Origin: Beroe forskalii
Lineage: Eukaryota; Ctenophora; Nuda; Beroida; Beroidae
Assembly: GCA_011033025.1 (NCBI GenBank)
Contig: WFMF01000201.1
Location: 124,001 to 188,000 of the forward strand
Direction of reading: 5' to 3'
Length of the DNA stretch: 64,000 nt
Shown: piece by piece, positions 25,466 through 39,043 of the stretch
Layout of the letters: every line of letters starts with the position of its first letter
Numbering within the stretch: position 1 is the first letter of the stretch
Made by a program: the position numbers and the translations under genes
The notes under the pieces: model-generated
Told to the model about the DNA's origin: nothing
Database searches by the model: none
The model's input: the letters and a program-made list of their open reading frames with translations, nothing else

Positions 25466-28400
25466 GAATAGTTTCACCGGACAGTTTTATACTGGGCATT
25501 AGCAGTGCAAAAATATATAATTGTCAGTGGCAAATGACTGAATTTTCATTTCATCACGCTTTAATTATTATACGAACGTGGAAGCAACTAATTTGCTAAT
25601 ATTGAGCGTGACCTTGAACGATTATTGAATGAGTCCCATGACTGTGCAATTTCATCTGTATTTGCTTTAATTTACTGCATGAAATTAATAAGAGCTTCGA
25701 AAATTAAGAAAAACAATGTTATTAAGAAAAACATTCAATTTAGCATTTTTCTAATCTCCAGCGCTTTTATGAAAAATATCCTTTTTTCACGTTACACCAA
25801 ATTAAAATTTTTGCGGCCTGAGTGCTTAATGTTTTTAACTTATTAAGTTGGTAGGTAATTCTCGAAACCGACCAGACAACCAAAGATCTGATTTTAAGAT
25901 TTTAAAGTTATTCTAGGATTATTATTCTCGTAAATTTAACTGTATATCGAAATGTAAGGATGATTTGCTTACTATGTCAGTAAAGTTAAACTTGTGTCTG
26001 ATTCATGTGATTTGTGATCTGGATAATAAGCTAATAAGAAAGAATTTAATAATGAAGCTAATAAGAATGAAGTTAATAATACGTAGCCAGAGTAAGTGAA
26101 TTCAGACGGAATTTCGTACAAGTTCTGGTACCAGGCATAGAATCAATCTATACTTTACATTTGATAAACTTAATAGCATCACATAATTTACTATTTATTA
26201 GTTCAAACAAATCTTAGAAAATATTTTCATTTGAGAGCCCTGCCTGAGCACAACCGATAATGAAATACCTCGATTTATATAACAAAATGGCGTTCATAGC
26301 ATCGCACTTCATTACAAATATATGACCTGTTTAAACTGGATAATCCTCTACATTTAGTTGTGTTATTATCCACATATTTCCTTATGTCGATGACAGTGCA
26401 CATAGCACTTTTTAGGTACTTATGATTATATATATATATATAAAAGTTTTCAAGTAGTACTCATATATATTGAAAAAATCACGCGCGCGCTGTATGCCTG
26501 CAAATTAACGAGTTTTTATTATTAAAAGGGGATATATGAATATATCTTTGGCTGATAGGAAAAGCTCGATAATTCTAAATTATTAAGCCCTGCATCTATA
26601 ATAATCACCTATAATTATGATGTGTATATTAATTTCAGAGCCTTAGCTCAATCTGAATTCTCATCTGAAGCTCAGATGCCCTTATTATAATTATAGAGGG
26701 GTCATTTCATTCACTAGTGAGGGCTAAATATGCTGCAAAGTTAAGGTCACACACAAAACGAAGGCAGTTCCATACCTACCACTACTATTCCATACCTACC
26801 ACTACTATTCTAAATCAAAGTATGATGTCATCTTATTAACCGCTGATTTTAATAATAATCTCTAATCTCTATCGTAAGACTGTCAAGAGCCTTGCTCAAA
26901 TCTTCAGCTAAGGTCGCATTATCAAGAGTCTTAGTTGGTGCTTTAACGATATTATAATTAAGATTGACCACATTAATCAACCATAATGGCAAATCGTTCA
27001 AAACCGATTCGTTAAATTTGAATAATCGTCAATAATCATTACCCAATTTAATCAATAATCATAATTTCGGCCAACCTACAATCCACGTTCAAATCATCGT
27101 CAATACTTTAATAGAGTCCGGTACAGCACTGAATGATCGTAAAGCAATGACAGAAGGAATATAAGTTGCCTCGTATACGACAAATATTCATTATTTCACC
27201 CCAAATGAAGAACAGGAAGGATGCCATAGAACCCATCCGGGCTCCTGCTCAGGATGTTTGATTGATAAAGCAGGTACCGATCTGGGATGAACAACATTGA
27301 GATCTTTTACAATGTACAGAACTGCCAAATCTTAGAAAAAACATCGAAGGGCATGATTTCAAGACCAAAAGAAGGGCAAAGATAGGTTCATTGGTTTTTG
27401 CCTATAAAATCACTTTTTTGTACTCAAATCGTTCAAAATAGGTACCTTCCAGGAACGGCCCTGCGAAATCAGGGCATGCATTGCAAAGCAAGACAACGAG
27501 GATGGCAAAGAAGGACCCCTAGCGAAAGAAGGGCAAATTGGCAGCTATGATCTATCGTATTTAAAGTCAAATGGGGCAATTTCATCTGTTAAACAATAAC
27601 TGAACGATTATTGGAATGTGGCAAGAACCGGAGATTCCAAACAAGATGAATCTGCCAACCTTGAATTAACCTTGAATTATTCAAATAGCTGGGAATTTGC
27701 ATAAACATAAATCATACATAAAGAAGGTGACAATTATAAGTCACGTATAAAGTGGTGACGACACGAAAATAATTCTATGATAATACCTTATATGGGCATA
27801 TTTCCAAATAAGGTAAGTTTCCACCTAAATTCAGCAACCTATCATCGAATCCCAGTAGACATCCCTCGCACAATGGCCACAAGGTCACAATCTCTAATCC
27901 ACACCACTAGTAAGCCACAAATCTCTCCATCAGATTAGTAGAAGCGTCATAATGCTACCAAATATGGTCATCAACCACCCAAATATGGTCATATTTCCAC
28001 CCCAATCCAGCAGCCAATCATTGAATATATAATGAATACTAAATCCCAGTAGACATCATCCGGACAAGAGCACAAGCTTTACGACCCCTAAATACTGGAG
28101 GGGAGTATAATAATCAGCTCCCTAACATAATAGTAACCCAATCTTAGATCCAGCCCCCTGGGTTATTGGTCGGAGAGAGAGGTGAGAAGAGGGCATTAAA
28201 TTTATATAATATGACATCCTTCCTTTCTAGCCCATGGAGGATTAAATTGACGTCATAATCAGACGTTAGAATGGAGAATTGATGAAGTCAGAAGAGGGGA
28301 ATAATGTGACAACATCCTCCTCCGACCATACAAAGACAGAGTAATCGTACCATCCCTAACAAACTAAACAAGGGTCTCGTGAGCGAAGACTGGGGGTCAT

Positions 28401-30136
28401 TTATCCACTATTCTGGAGTATGGTTATGCAGTCACTCCCAGGGGAGCTTCGTGATATCTAGAGAGAATCGTACAGGCCTCTAGCACCCCTAAACCCTTGG
28501 CATTAGCAAACCAATTATTACATCAGAAGAGTAGAAATCAACAAATTATAACGTTGATGTAATGAGAAGAGTAGAAATCAAGTGGTGGTGAAGTAGTCTC
28601 TTTGAATGGGGATCCGTGTTAGATTCTCCCTAACTCCTTTCTTGAGAAGCTTCCACTCCTATTCACTGCCGTCAAACTACAGTAATTATTATTGTGCGAA
28701 CACTAGTTTGTGCATCATTAACAAGGGAGCTTTCTGTGAAGATCTGTACTCTTCCTTTCCTTTCTTTACACTCCTTTGTCCACACCTGTGTCCACAACCA
28801 ATTGAACTTTCCTGGGAGTCACATGACCTTATTTGGTCATCACGTGACCTTTGGTTCACAGTTTAAAGTCCAGTTTATCACAAAATAGTCAAAGGAGCCG
28901 TTGTGTTAGCGTACTACCATATTTATCCCGACAAATCAGTCACCTATTGAACAATCACACGATAAATGAATGGAAGAAGCAGAGCTGGATTGATAGGCTC
29001 CATGCTTGATTATTCCAAGAATTATCAACAAGGTCTTCTAGGAGTTAGGCCATTTCAGCATTAAAGGCCTGCCTATATCATTGGTGTCTTCACTCTCTTC
29101 AGTGATACTGAAGCTAATATCCTATCAATTTGACTTCGAATTAATAATCTAAGTATTAAGAAGAGATCTTGAGCCAAGATATCTGATTTATGTGGTTTAT
29201 GTCTGTCCACTCTTGCATCTAGACTAACTGCTCTAGAATAGGTCATGTGGACGCAGATGAAGGTGCTAAATGGGGGAAGAAAGAGAGACCAATCCTTGCT
29301 CTAACAACCATTAAACCAAACATTATTCAAAGAATCTCCGGGGATTAACTAAGTGGTTTCTGGAGAATCAACAAATGCATACACCTACAACCAATACAAT
29401 AAATGAAAAAGGTGGGTTGAATGGAGGGATATACCACCTCAATTTTACCCGACAAATGGAAGGAATACACACCCAACGAAAGGAATCAACTACTCAAATA
29501 TTCATCGAACACATGAACCCCGCATTATCACAATATCACATTCTGCAGAACATAGAATGAAGCGCACAACTAAGGAAATATTTGTAGGAATCGTCACGGG
29601 AAACGGAAGCTGAGACTGAGTTCCCAGAATTAGGCTTTGGATCAAAGAGTCGGAATTCCGACAATCCGACATGTATGTCTCAAATCTGGAGTCACTGTCT
29701 AGACACTGGATTCATGCACTAAGTAGACACCATTCATGCACTCAGTAGACAATCACTGTTCAGTGTTCAGCAATCAGCACGCACTTTACCGAGGTAGGAA
29801 CCGTGAGAGTCACTGAAATCGTAATCTCAAAAGGAAAAGTGAGACCAGAAAAGGCAACTTATACCCAACAAAGATTTTAAAGATATTAAAATTTCATAAC
29901 TTCTCAAAAATTACTGAAATTCAGCTGGGTGAAGAAGTGACTTCTAATTCCCCCACAAACATTGGGAAGAGCTATGCCCAATAACCAGTAAATCTGCTTC
30001 CACAGCTTCTACATTCTCTACAGGAGGAGTATTGTATTATTTTATATTCTGCGTGCAGCTGGAGAACGCGCAAACTGGGGTATAAATCGAAATCAAATGG
30101 ATCTTCGACGCTGCTTCACGAACGATAGACAGTCGT
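25466..30136. other. gene-free AT-rich stretch
   Basis: No exon could be supported. Contents noted: (TA)n near 26427-26441 followed by ACGCGCGCGC, a 21-base direct duplication of CCATACCTACCACTACTATT at 26769-26810, a CRE-core copy near 28247, and CACGTGACC next to TCACATGACC near 28820-28850. Confidence 0.45.
28244..28263 (-). repeat. CRE-core dispersed repeat, truncated copy
   Basis: A perfect TGACGTCA (28248-28255) followed by TAATCAG. Only the core and one flank are recognisable. Confidence 0.45.
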
Positions 30137-30172
30137 TGGTGACGTCATTATCATGAGTTATAATGGTACTTT
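30137..30172 (-). repeat. CRE-core dispersed repeat, copy
   Basis: TGACGTCATTATCATGAGTT with the core at 30140-30147, then ATAATGGTAC, the reverse of the usual upstream flank. Confidence 0.6.
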
Positions 30173-30850
30173 TAGGACGTTAGATCGGCTAATTCCCGTG
30201 CGTGGCACAGAATTTATATATGTTACCCCTGCTGCCACCACCCTTCGTCTCTTTGAATTATATTTACAACGGGAATTGCTGAGACACTCGAACCGGTTAT
30301 ACCGATTATAATTACACCAACACACTGCCTAATAATAAAAGTCTCCGCGGTTCGAGAGTTGCGAAATAAAATAGTAAATTTGACGAAAATAATGAGTTGT
30401 TTCGAAAAAAAAGAAACTGAGAGCGAGCAGTATATATGTTTTTGGGCAATAATTATATTGTGCAATGAAAATAGAGCTCGTCATATATAATTACTTAAAA
30501 AATCTGCACTAAAAATATGATAAGTTACTAAAGCATAAGCTGGTAACTGTTATGTATTATACCCGCATTTGGCTTGACCTGTAACCCTACGGTATACAGA
30601 CCATTGGCACCAGTAAATCAGGGGGGATTAGACAGCGAAACGTCACCAATTCACTACTCCCGAACATGATGATGACCGCATGGGCAGCCTCAATAATCCA
30701 TATATCGAATATAGATTTGGCATGAAGCTTATTAATCCGACGTAACTCGGTACCTGTTGATTTGTGGGATAATCGGTTGTTTCCTGGAAACATGACCACG
30801 CAGACCGAAACATAAACACACGTCAGACGGGCAATAATTATTCTAATTAT

Positions 30851-30944
30851 GGAATAATTAGCGAGATTATTCCAATTATGGTAATTTCTTGGTGCGGCCA
30901 ATGGGAGCGCCGGATTAGAGCGATACTTCTCGCTGATTGGTCGG
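30851..30944. repeat. CCAAT-type inverted repeat
   Basis: CGGCCAATGGGAGCG (30895-30909) faces TCGCTGATTGGTCGG (30930-30944). A second inverted repeat, GGAATAAT..ATTATTCC, lies directly upstream at 30851-30873. Confidence 0.45.
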
Positions 30945-31707
30945 ATTTCTTCTGCCCGACGTCCTACGTAAACTAAATTAAACTTCTCACTTGTCAGCGT
31001 ATTTCGTGATCCTGACATCGTCTGTATTCATATTTGAGTCGAGTTTTTAATCTAAGTTATATTTTAGCATCATTGAAACTTTGAAATGAGAAAATAGGTA
31101 CACACTTCATATTCTAAGTCTCTATTTTCCATCCATGGATCTCGAATTGTCGCCAGAATTTTGGGGGCACCATATCGCCATCATATTGCAATCGTCATAC
31201 GATAATTATCATATTAGCATGGTCATATTATGAATGATAACGATATAATTCCGTAATAATTATCCTAGTAGAGGTGCAGTATCATAATATATGCATGTAA
31301 TTATCGATCAGTGGCTCATGACAATATCATATTATTACAAATGTGGTGGTCAAGAGTTCATCATCCTAATTACAGATTATCGTTACTGAATTGTTACCAC
31401 TTCGTCATATAATTATCAGGGAGCTGTTGTTATTATTGTCATCATAATTCATAATATAACCGCATTCGTCCTGCAGCCACGAGCCTCGGTCATGATGATT
31501 ACTTCTTCGGAAATGCAAGTTTTTGAGGCCAAAACTTGGAGGTTTTTGGTCTCCATATACACTTAAATACAGAAAACTTACCTCAGGAATTAAAAAGGGG
31601 GCAAACTAGAATACGTAACACAGTCAAGTATCTTTCAATCTCTTCTTGAGAGACAAGACTACGCCGATGCCTCTTTTTGGACCCACTATAATTTAGCAAA
31701 ATGAAGA

Positions 31708-31938
31708 AATGATTGGTTTTGGGACACTAATTGACACACATGTTACACGTATATCTTACAGTCCTTGAAATCTCCTTCCTGACAGGAGACAAGGGCCTTG
31801 TTCCCTGTCACAAGACCACGCTTACTTATTAAGTATTCAACAAATGCTTGGTTCACTGATTAAGGAAAATGATTGGTTTTGGGACACTATGATTGGGACA
31901 CTATTTACACACATGTTACACGTATTTCTTACAGTCTT
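31708..31938. repeat. direct repeat, ~55-65 bp, two copies 160 bases apart
   Basis: AATGATTGGTTTTGGGACAC followed by ACACACATGTTACACGTAT and TTCTTACAGTC occurs at about 31708 and again at about 31868. The second copy has an extra internal GATTGGGACACTAT. Confidence 0.75.
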
Positions 31939-32026
31939 GTCCTCATCGTCTGGGCTGTACGGCACAGCACTGAACTGCTGCAGGGATGACTCTCTTGGAC
32001 CCCGTCCTGATAGCGTGGAATTTTAG

Positions 32027-32095
32027 GTGACACTAAATAACACCTTTATAGCTGACACTATTACAGGTGACACTAAACAACACGTTATAGCAATA
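32027..32095. repeat. GGTGACACTAAA-AACAC short tandem repeat
   Basis: AGGTGACACTAAATAACACC and AGGTGACACTAAACAACACG are separated by a related CTGACACTATTAC. Confidence 0.6.
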
Positions 32096-33993
32096 GGTGT
32101 GACGTATTCAATGTTAGCTAGCACTTGGGAGGAACCATTTTTTGAAATTTTAATATTGCTCATCTTAAATTTCTCAAGAAATTCGAAGTTCGGCTGCTGT
32201 TGTATGTGATTCAAACTTTGACCTATTTGATATCAACTGAGCATCCGCATTTAAATGCTGATAGATCCCATGAAATTGACCAGCTTTATTTCGTCAGATT
32301 ACACAAGTGGCTGGCAATGATCATCAGTGCCAACAAGGACCTAACGCTTGATAAATTTCATTCGTGTCCATTATTAAACATCACCATTGGAAAATAGGCA
32401 ATAATAAGCTACGTCATAATCAGAGTTTAATAAGGTTTTAAAATTGCGAATTGATGAGATATAGCCGCCTATCTATTGCACGTGCGCGCGGCTTAGGGCG
32501 TAATTTGACGGTGTTTAGTGGCATAAATAATTGGAGGCAGCCAGTAACTGAGAATGGTAAAGTACCTGGCAAATTGGTACTCTTACGGAAGGTCTTGTTG
32601 ATATACTTTATAGTTTTGTGAAAGTCAGATGATTATTATATATTTCAGTCATTTGCTCACCTGGACTAACCCTAAATATATTTCTATAGGACGGCATTGA
32701 CATATGAAGTTGGCGCACGTTTTGGAAATTTGGCATTGTCAAAGACAAATGCAAATTGAATATTGATCCACGTAACTTCATTCATTATGGACAGAATACC
32801 ACTGTTATCATAAATCATGCTTTGGCCAAATTTAGTTACTAAAATAGCATAGGTAGTCATTACGCATAGCAATAACATAAGAAAATCGTATGAAATGTCC
32901 AGAAAATTTGAGCTTATTCCAGAAAATTTGGGCAATTGCAAAGGATTTGAACGAAAATTTGTAGGGAATCGGATAGAGAAAATTGGTTTGCAATTGTTGC
33001 CTATCAGATTAAAAAGACGCATTTTACTTTGAATGGCTTGCAATCGTATCAAATGGATCCAGCACACTCAGCAATGAACGATATGATTGATTAGCGATAT
33101 GAATATCATCTGCCAAAAGCAAATATTCTGCCTGATTTTCATCACTTCAAAATCAGTAAAATTCCAACTCAATATCCTGGTATTTTCGACAAAAATTTTT
33201 GCCAAATACATTTGGTATTCCGCCAAATATCCAAATTACTTACTTGTATCTTCCGCCGGGTATCTCGGACTGACATATTCTCCCTTGTACATGATTCTTC
33301 TTCAGATTCTCAAGGATATACAGAACTCCAATACACGTTCTAGCTTCAGGTTAGGGAACTTTTAAAACTTGGATATAGCTATTAATAAGTTGCATAAGTG
33401 CACATATATTCAGTTGTTAAGATATATATTAATTGTTGTCAGTGTTAATATATATTTTAAATGTTTTACATAAAATCATCAGCTTCTTGTTCGGCATAAC
33501 AAATATCGCTCAATGGTCGGACGGAGCCTGAAAACAGAGTATTCTCCTGTTCCGACTGACGGGAAAATATCAGAAATATAAGAAACGTAGGGCAGTTGTA
33601 AACGTTATGACTTGGGTCCTTTTAATCAACCAAGACACCGGAGACAGCGAACATTTCTAGAGACCAAAACAAAATATGAAGTAGAAATCCTGTGCCCGAC
33701 CACGGGTTCGGATTGCCACGCTATCCTATATGACTAGCTCATATAGACCACTGGTTTCGTTAGCTCTTAGTCCTCGGCGGGCGTCGTTAGAAAACTCGGA
33801 CGCCGGCATTTCAACCCCAAGGTCCTTTCCCGGCTTCCCTTTCCTTTTCCATTCTTATTTTCCTTTTCCCATCCCCTCCTGCCAGGAATCTGTCAGGAGT
33901 TTGTCATGTCTGACTGTGACATGTAAACTGTGTCTAAACCGGCCCGCGTGCGAAAAAGGGCGATTCAACGTCATCAACTTGCTTCCGTTGCGC

Positions 33994-34020
33994 GATGATA
34001 ATGACGACATTTTAACAGCC
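33994..34020 (+). repeat. CRE-core dispersed repeat, degenerate copy
   Basis: GATGATAATGACGACATTTTAACAG. The core is changed at one base (TGACGACA), but TGATAATGAC and the AACAGCC flank fit. Confidence 0.45.
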
Positions 34021-34175
34021 TATACCTCGCGAGGGTGTATTAACGTACGCTGTTTGACAGACTGGATACAACTCCAAGGTCCTTTACCGGCTTGGATAAA
34101 ATCGGTGCAGAGGATTTGTACTGCTCCATGCATGCTGCAGCAGTATTACAGGTTGCGGGATAACGATTATCGGTT

Positions 34176-34210
34176 AAAAATGACGTCATTATCAGGGTTT
34201 AAAGTGGTTA
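34176..34210 (-). repeat. CRE-core dispersed repeat, copy
   Basis: A perfect TGACGTCATTATCA (from 34181), then GGGTTTAAAGTGGT, the reverse of the ACCATTTTAAACC-like flank. Confidence 0.6.
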
Positions 34211-35622
34211 AAAGATTACTCAAATCCGTGTATATTTGCATGTGCTGCAATAGGAAATATGGTTGCCAGTCGAGATATTTAGATATATTTTCCTAATGCC
34301 GCAGTTAAATATGTTCTGATGTTCCAACAGCAGCATGAATCATTTCGGGGAAGTGATGGCAGACTGTTTTTGAGGACGAAGGCGCACCATTAAGTTTCAT
34401 GAACCTCAAAAAACCTACCTTACTCGACATTTCCGATTGCATCAAAATATACGCAATGATATATCTAATTTTTATACGATGAAAAAAGGTAAAAATACTA
34501 AAATCTGCTCTGTTTTAAGCCGGACATCAGTTGTTTATCTGACAACCAAAAATTTAGATACAGTTCATGGTTGTGTAAATATCTACTTTCCAGTTTCCTA
34601 ATGTATCTTGTTACTACCGGTTACTTGTTCCCAAGTATCCAGATACAAGTGTCGCGCATCATGTGCCTATTTTTCATGCGCCCGCGCATAAAAAATACGC
34701 GGTTCCATGAACTCAAATTACCATTCTAAAGAATGGCAATATTGCGGATTTCAGCCGTCTACCATTCAAACACGATCTCAGGTCATATCACGCCGAATGA
34801 TCATACAGACTTCTAGTCTGATTTCCAGTTCCGTCGAATGGAAATTACAATTTTCCTAAGTCAATTTCGAGAAGGCTTCAGTTCCGCTACTCTGAGGCTT
34901 CATTTCCCAGATGAGGAAAAAATAATTTCCAGGGTCATGACAAAAATAAATGAGTGGTATCAATGACATTCTGAGAAATTATGTCGCATTTTCGCATTTC
35001 AAGTGCGGAAATTTCATGCGTTATTATTCCTTAATTCAATAATCTAATACTCCCTTACTCGTTAAAAATACCTTACCTGGGTAGCCAAATCACTGGAATG
35101 TATCACCAGTTATTCAGATTTTTTCAACGTTTTTCAAACTTTTGATAACAACAAACAAACAACAAAACTCACTGGTTTAGGTGTTTCTCTAGTCCGGTAC
35201 TAGACAATGCTTTGTTGTTGATGAATCCTGTTACTGCTTGTCAGCATAGACTCCCAGACTTGCCTTTTGTGGAAAGATTAAGTGTGAAAATAATGAATAT
35301 CGGAGATAAAATCAAGAAAACTACGAGATATCAACGAAAAAACACCAAAAGACGTGCCAACGCCTTAAAATAAACGACTGAAAAATGACAAAGACAGCAC
35401 CCTGATAGTCCTACTGTTGATTGAAAATAATGATAATAAATTAATCCAAAGCTACGATAATAGTGTGAATAACGCCAGCTGAGGAGGAGAAATATTTTCC
35501 TGAGTACCACAGTGCAGCTGTGAATTTAGTGGACGCTTAAACTTCACACACAGCCGTGAATTTATGCTTTTCACCTCCAATTATAGAAAATATATGTTAA
35601 CTGACAAGCTCCTCCTACTACT

Positions 35623-35735
35623 GAAGTTTACCCAAAAACATTTCATAGATCGACCAATCAGCGAGCAGCATCATTCGAATCATGCGCTCTGATTGGTTAA
35701 ACTTTCGCACACACGTGCTGCTTTGGGTAAACTTC
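35623..35735. mobile_element. 113-bp foldback with perfect 14-bp ends and inner CCAAT pair
   Basis: GAAGTTTACCCAAA at the left end is perfectly complementary to TTTGGGTAAACTTC at the right end. Inside, GACCAATCAGCG faces CGCTCTGATTGGTT. The nested structure and size fit a small MITE-like element. No target duplication could be confirmed. Confidence 0.6.
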
Positions 35736-35911
35736 CGTCGAAAATATAAGTAGGTGAATATACACAGAAATCAAACATGTTTATCACATACCTATAAACA
35801 TACAGAGAAGCGGGTGTGTTTGCTTTCGAGGATATAAAATACTAAAATATATTATCTGTGAAAAGAAGTGCAGCGCAAAATATAAAATTGATGTTTGCTG
35901 TCAGGAAATTT

Positions 35912-35945
35912 ACCATTTTAAGTCATGCTAATGATGTCACTGCTG
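35912..35945 (+). repeat. CRE-core dispersed repeat, degenerate copy
   Basis: CCATTTTAAGTCATGCTAAT then GATGTCACTGC. The left flank fits, but the core is TGATGTCA. Confidence 0.45.
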
Positions 35946-36108
35946 CTCGTCCATAATTTATGTCTAGCAAGTACTGAGCAAGGGAATTTTACATAGGGTA
36001 GCTGAGTTATATAATATGTATGGGCAATAATAATATAGTGGAGCAAAACCCTAGTCCTACACCAATGTTGGGATAAACTGGTTCTGGTTAAATGGCAGGT
36101 TTTTTGCT

Positions 36109-36132
36109 GTGACGTCATTATCATCATCTAAG
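36109..36132 (-). repeat. CRE-core dispersed repeat, copy
   Basis: GTGACGTCATTATCATCATC with a perfect core at 36110-36117. Confidence 0.6.
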
Positions 36133-37174
36133 GTTGGTATTTGATGAAGCTAGACCATCTATAATATTCCTTGTGGGCAGCCTAGGATATCCCAACACAT
36201 ATACTGTGTGTTTTATGATGGACAAGTCCTCATGCTTATTCTGACTTGAGTCTGCCGTCTGGAGTCTAGGTAAAACAACAGGCGGCTGTGGTGTGTCAGA
36301 CCTTAGACCATCTATATTTAGGTCTATATGCTCATACAAAATCCAATGTTTAGCACAAAATCAGGTTACAATAATCCAATGTCTTATCTATAGAGGTGTA
36401 TGGGTATACTACAAACATAACAAAATACTGTATTCGATTTTCTAATTCAAGGATTGACATAAGAGGCGGAAGATACTAAACTGTGAATCATCAGCGGTTA
36501 CCCTACAGTTGTAAGGTCTTTCTGAGGATCACAGTTATTTCCTACAATGAGATGCGGTTCAAATGGGTGTGCCAATACGGACATTGTGAGGAAACGCCGA
36601 AGGGGCACCACGGGGTTATAAAGGGGCATCAGGCTAAGCAAGCATGCCAACACAGCATGACAAATCGGAACGTTTTGTGCACTGCACAAGCATTAAACAC
36701 TTTATAACTGAAATCTTCAGAGAACATGCAAACAGTGTGGCATAACAGTAACCACTATAGCACTCCCAAGTCCATATACATATATAGTTCTACCCATCTT
36801 ACTTTCTCAGCAACATTACAATACTTGACACCATGTTTCCTTAAAGTCAAGAATAGATTCGCTCGGATTACTATGCGTCGAGCAGAAATAGTCAACGGTA
36901 AAAGTTACATAATTATCATGACCTTAAATGCAAGTTAGTGACATCAAAATGGTTATAATATATGTCTAATAAGGCAAATTTCGCCATATTTTTCTCTGTA
37001 ACTATACGGAAGTATTCAAAGTAGCCATGATAAAATTGAGATACAGTGATATGTTACTGTCGACAGATTTTACTGAAAGATATAGTTAACACCTTATCTA
37101 GCGCGACACACGTCTATTGAAAAACACCACACACTTTTCATCGGTCGTGCCAAAACAATAGATATATAGTTGCG

Positions 37175-37205
37175 AGTTACATCATTATCATGGGTTAGGA
37201 TGGTA
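37175..37205 (-). repeat. CRE-core dispersed repeat, degenerate copy
   Basis: GTTACATCATTATCATGGGT then TAGGATGGTAA. The core has decayed (TTACATCA), but the right flank fits the family. Confidence 0.45.
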
Positions 37206-38157
37206 AATATATTGACGAAGTCAACTATAACCTCTGAAAATTCTCTCGAGCATTAGAGTCCGCCATAAACTATCAAAAGTAAAGGAAAAGACACGTGAAT
37301 CTGGTGTGGTCCCGTACGTGAAAAATACAGAAAAATACTAATTAGAGGCAAATATAGGGCTCTTGTTCATTGGTAACAATTTTATATGCGTTTCTCACAT
37401 GTTTCTATTCAAGAATTTACCCTTTTGTTACGCGAAGTTACACTAAATGAACCGAGTTATATATAATTTCATTTCTATTTAGCCAGCAAACGTGCAAAGT
37501 TAATTATGATGAACTATAGATTTTTAATTCATAATAATTTCCCCTTATTATCATGAAAATATATCGCAACTTACAGATGTTATGAAAGAAATGAACATTT
37601 ATAATCAAGGAAATGCTGCAAAGTGATAACCACCTGTGATTCATGATGTTACGTTTCAAATGATTGCCTAATAGGTTCAATTACAGTGGAATATGTACCC
37701 TTAGTAAGTCAAATGCGAAGCTGTTTTATCTCCATTTTAACAGTTAGGCAGCTATTTTCACACAATTTAACCCTACTTTCACCCCCACTGGAGGTGTATT
37801 AGGGTCATTTAATCGGTGGCATTTGCTGACATATACAACTGTGGGAAGTCAAGGAAAATTGCTGAAATATTATCAGCGATTGAATCCATGGGAACTGGGA
37901 ATTATAATAACAAAACTCTCTTGGAAAGCAAAAACTGCTTCTTGCGGCTCTTATTTTCATGGCTTATATATACAACCTGAGAGGAGAATGTTAAAACATT
38001 TTCACCAATATATAAGACATGTTTTAACTGTCGTAAACCTTTAAAATAGTAGCCCTGGAGATTTCATTTGTAGAAGTGAATATATTCTTAGAAGGTATTG
38101 TTAATAGAGTCAGCATAATATATTAGCTTCCCCTTAGGATCCCTAAATCGTCATGAT

Positions 38158-38210
38158 ATTGACCAATCAAAGCGAGGGTTGATTTCCAACTCGTGCGCTG
38201 ATTGGTCAAT
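38158..38210. repeat. CCAAT-type inverted repeat, perfect 12-bp arms
   Basis: ATTGACCAATCA (38158-38169) is perfectly complementary to TGATTGGTCAAT (38199-38210). GCGAG and CTCGTGCGC lie inside. Confidence 0.65.
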
Positions 38211-38960
38211 GTTAAATGGACCTATGGATAAACTAATGCGCTGTCAATGATAATAGAGGCTGGAGCCTACTTGCGATATGAAGCAATTAAAACTTAAACA
38301 CTGATAACTAAATTAATTAAGTACTTAAATATTTATATGCGGCTATTTCATCTAGTCTAGGTTTAACTATTTTCATGTTTACGATATAATATGGGCCAGA
38401 GTTCAGGGAAAGGTCCAATTTTGGTCTACTTTATTGCATATTTTTTCCAATATAAATCGTAAGTCAAGCCTCTCATTTGACGGAAAATCAAGACGATGAA
38501 TATATCAGATCTGAAAACTGTTATCGTATTACTGCGACTTCCGAATCTCAAGACTGACTTAAATACCAACGTATATATTACGTTGTTACTACACACTACA
38601 AAGGTGCAGATTTGGGAATATTCCTCGAGGCGAAGCCGAGTGGAATATGAACAAGAATTGCGCCTGCCGACACAATTCTTGTTTGTCCATTGTTCCCGTA
38701 TGCAGGCGCTTAATTTCCCTCCCCCGCGATGCTTGATGTCTTGTAACTCAACATTTTGGAAATTCTAGTCTTAACGACCTGGGCAACATGCTTATTTTAG
38801 TATCGTGCCATCGTGTATTTCGAAATCTAACAGCTGAATTAAACTTATTACTGAAAATTTTCTGTGACCTGATTTCTGATGAACTGATTGGGCTGTACAG
38901 GATCATTTTTTTGCTATCAGAAAACTGAAGATAAGCTAAGAAAATAAAAATTTGAAATTT

Positions 38961-39043
38961 GACTATAGCGGGGCTTGAACCCGTGACCTCTAGCGTGCCA
39001 GCACTACAAAGTCTGACGCGCTTACCGATTGAGCTACGAAATC
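38961..39043 (-). tRNA. tRNA-like sequence, probably pseudogene or SINE head
   Basis: On the minus strand TAGCTCAATCGG fits a pol III A box and GGGTTCAAGCCCC fits a B box and T-loop, at tRNA-like spacing (83 bases in all). The T arm has four good pairs. A 5-bp anticodon stem (GTCAG/CTGGC) encloses an 11-base loop instead of seven. The acceptor pairs GATTTCG with TATAGTC only in part, and the D stem has one mismatch. No anticodon can be assigned safely. It could be a decayed tRNA gene or the 5' part of a tRNA-derived SINE. Confidence 0.5.

Larger units (their letters stand above)
30173..38960. other. gene-free stretch with many small inverted repeats
   Basis: No convincing exon. Holds CCAAT-type inverted repeats near 30894, 35623 and 38158, CRE-core copies near 32410, 33994, 34180, 35912, 36109 and 37175, and a duplicated segment at 31708-31938. 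The 188-codon open frame at 33730-34296 spans two CRE-core repeats and a pyrimidine-rich tract and has no recognisable similarity, so it is not called. Confidence 0.45.

Noticed and set aside
30587-31018. 143-codon open frame, minus strand
   Set aside because: It covers CCAAT-type inverted repeats and AT-rich palindromes, with no similarity or splice signals.
33690-33720. B-box-like CACGGGTTCGGATTGCC as a second tRNA-like element
   Set aside because: No A box at proper spacing and no cloverleaf could be drawn.
33730-34296. 188-codon open frame, plus strand
   Set aside because: It spans two CRE-core repeats and a pyrimidine tract, has no recognisable domain, and its composition looks like repeat DNA.
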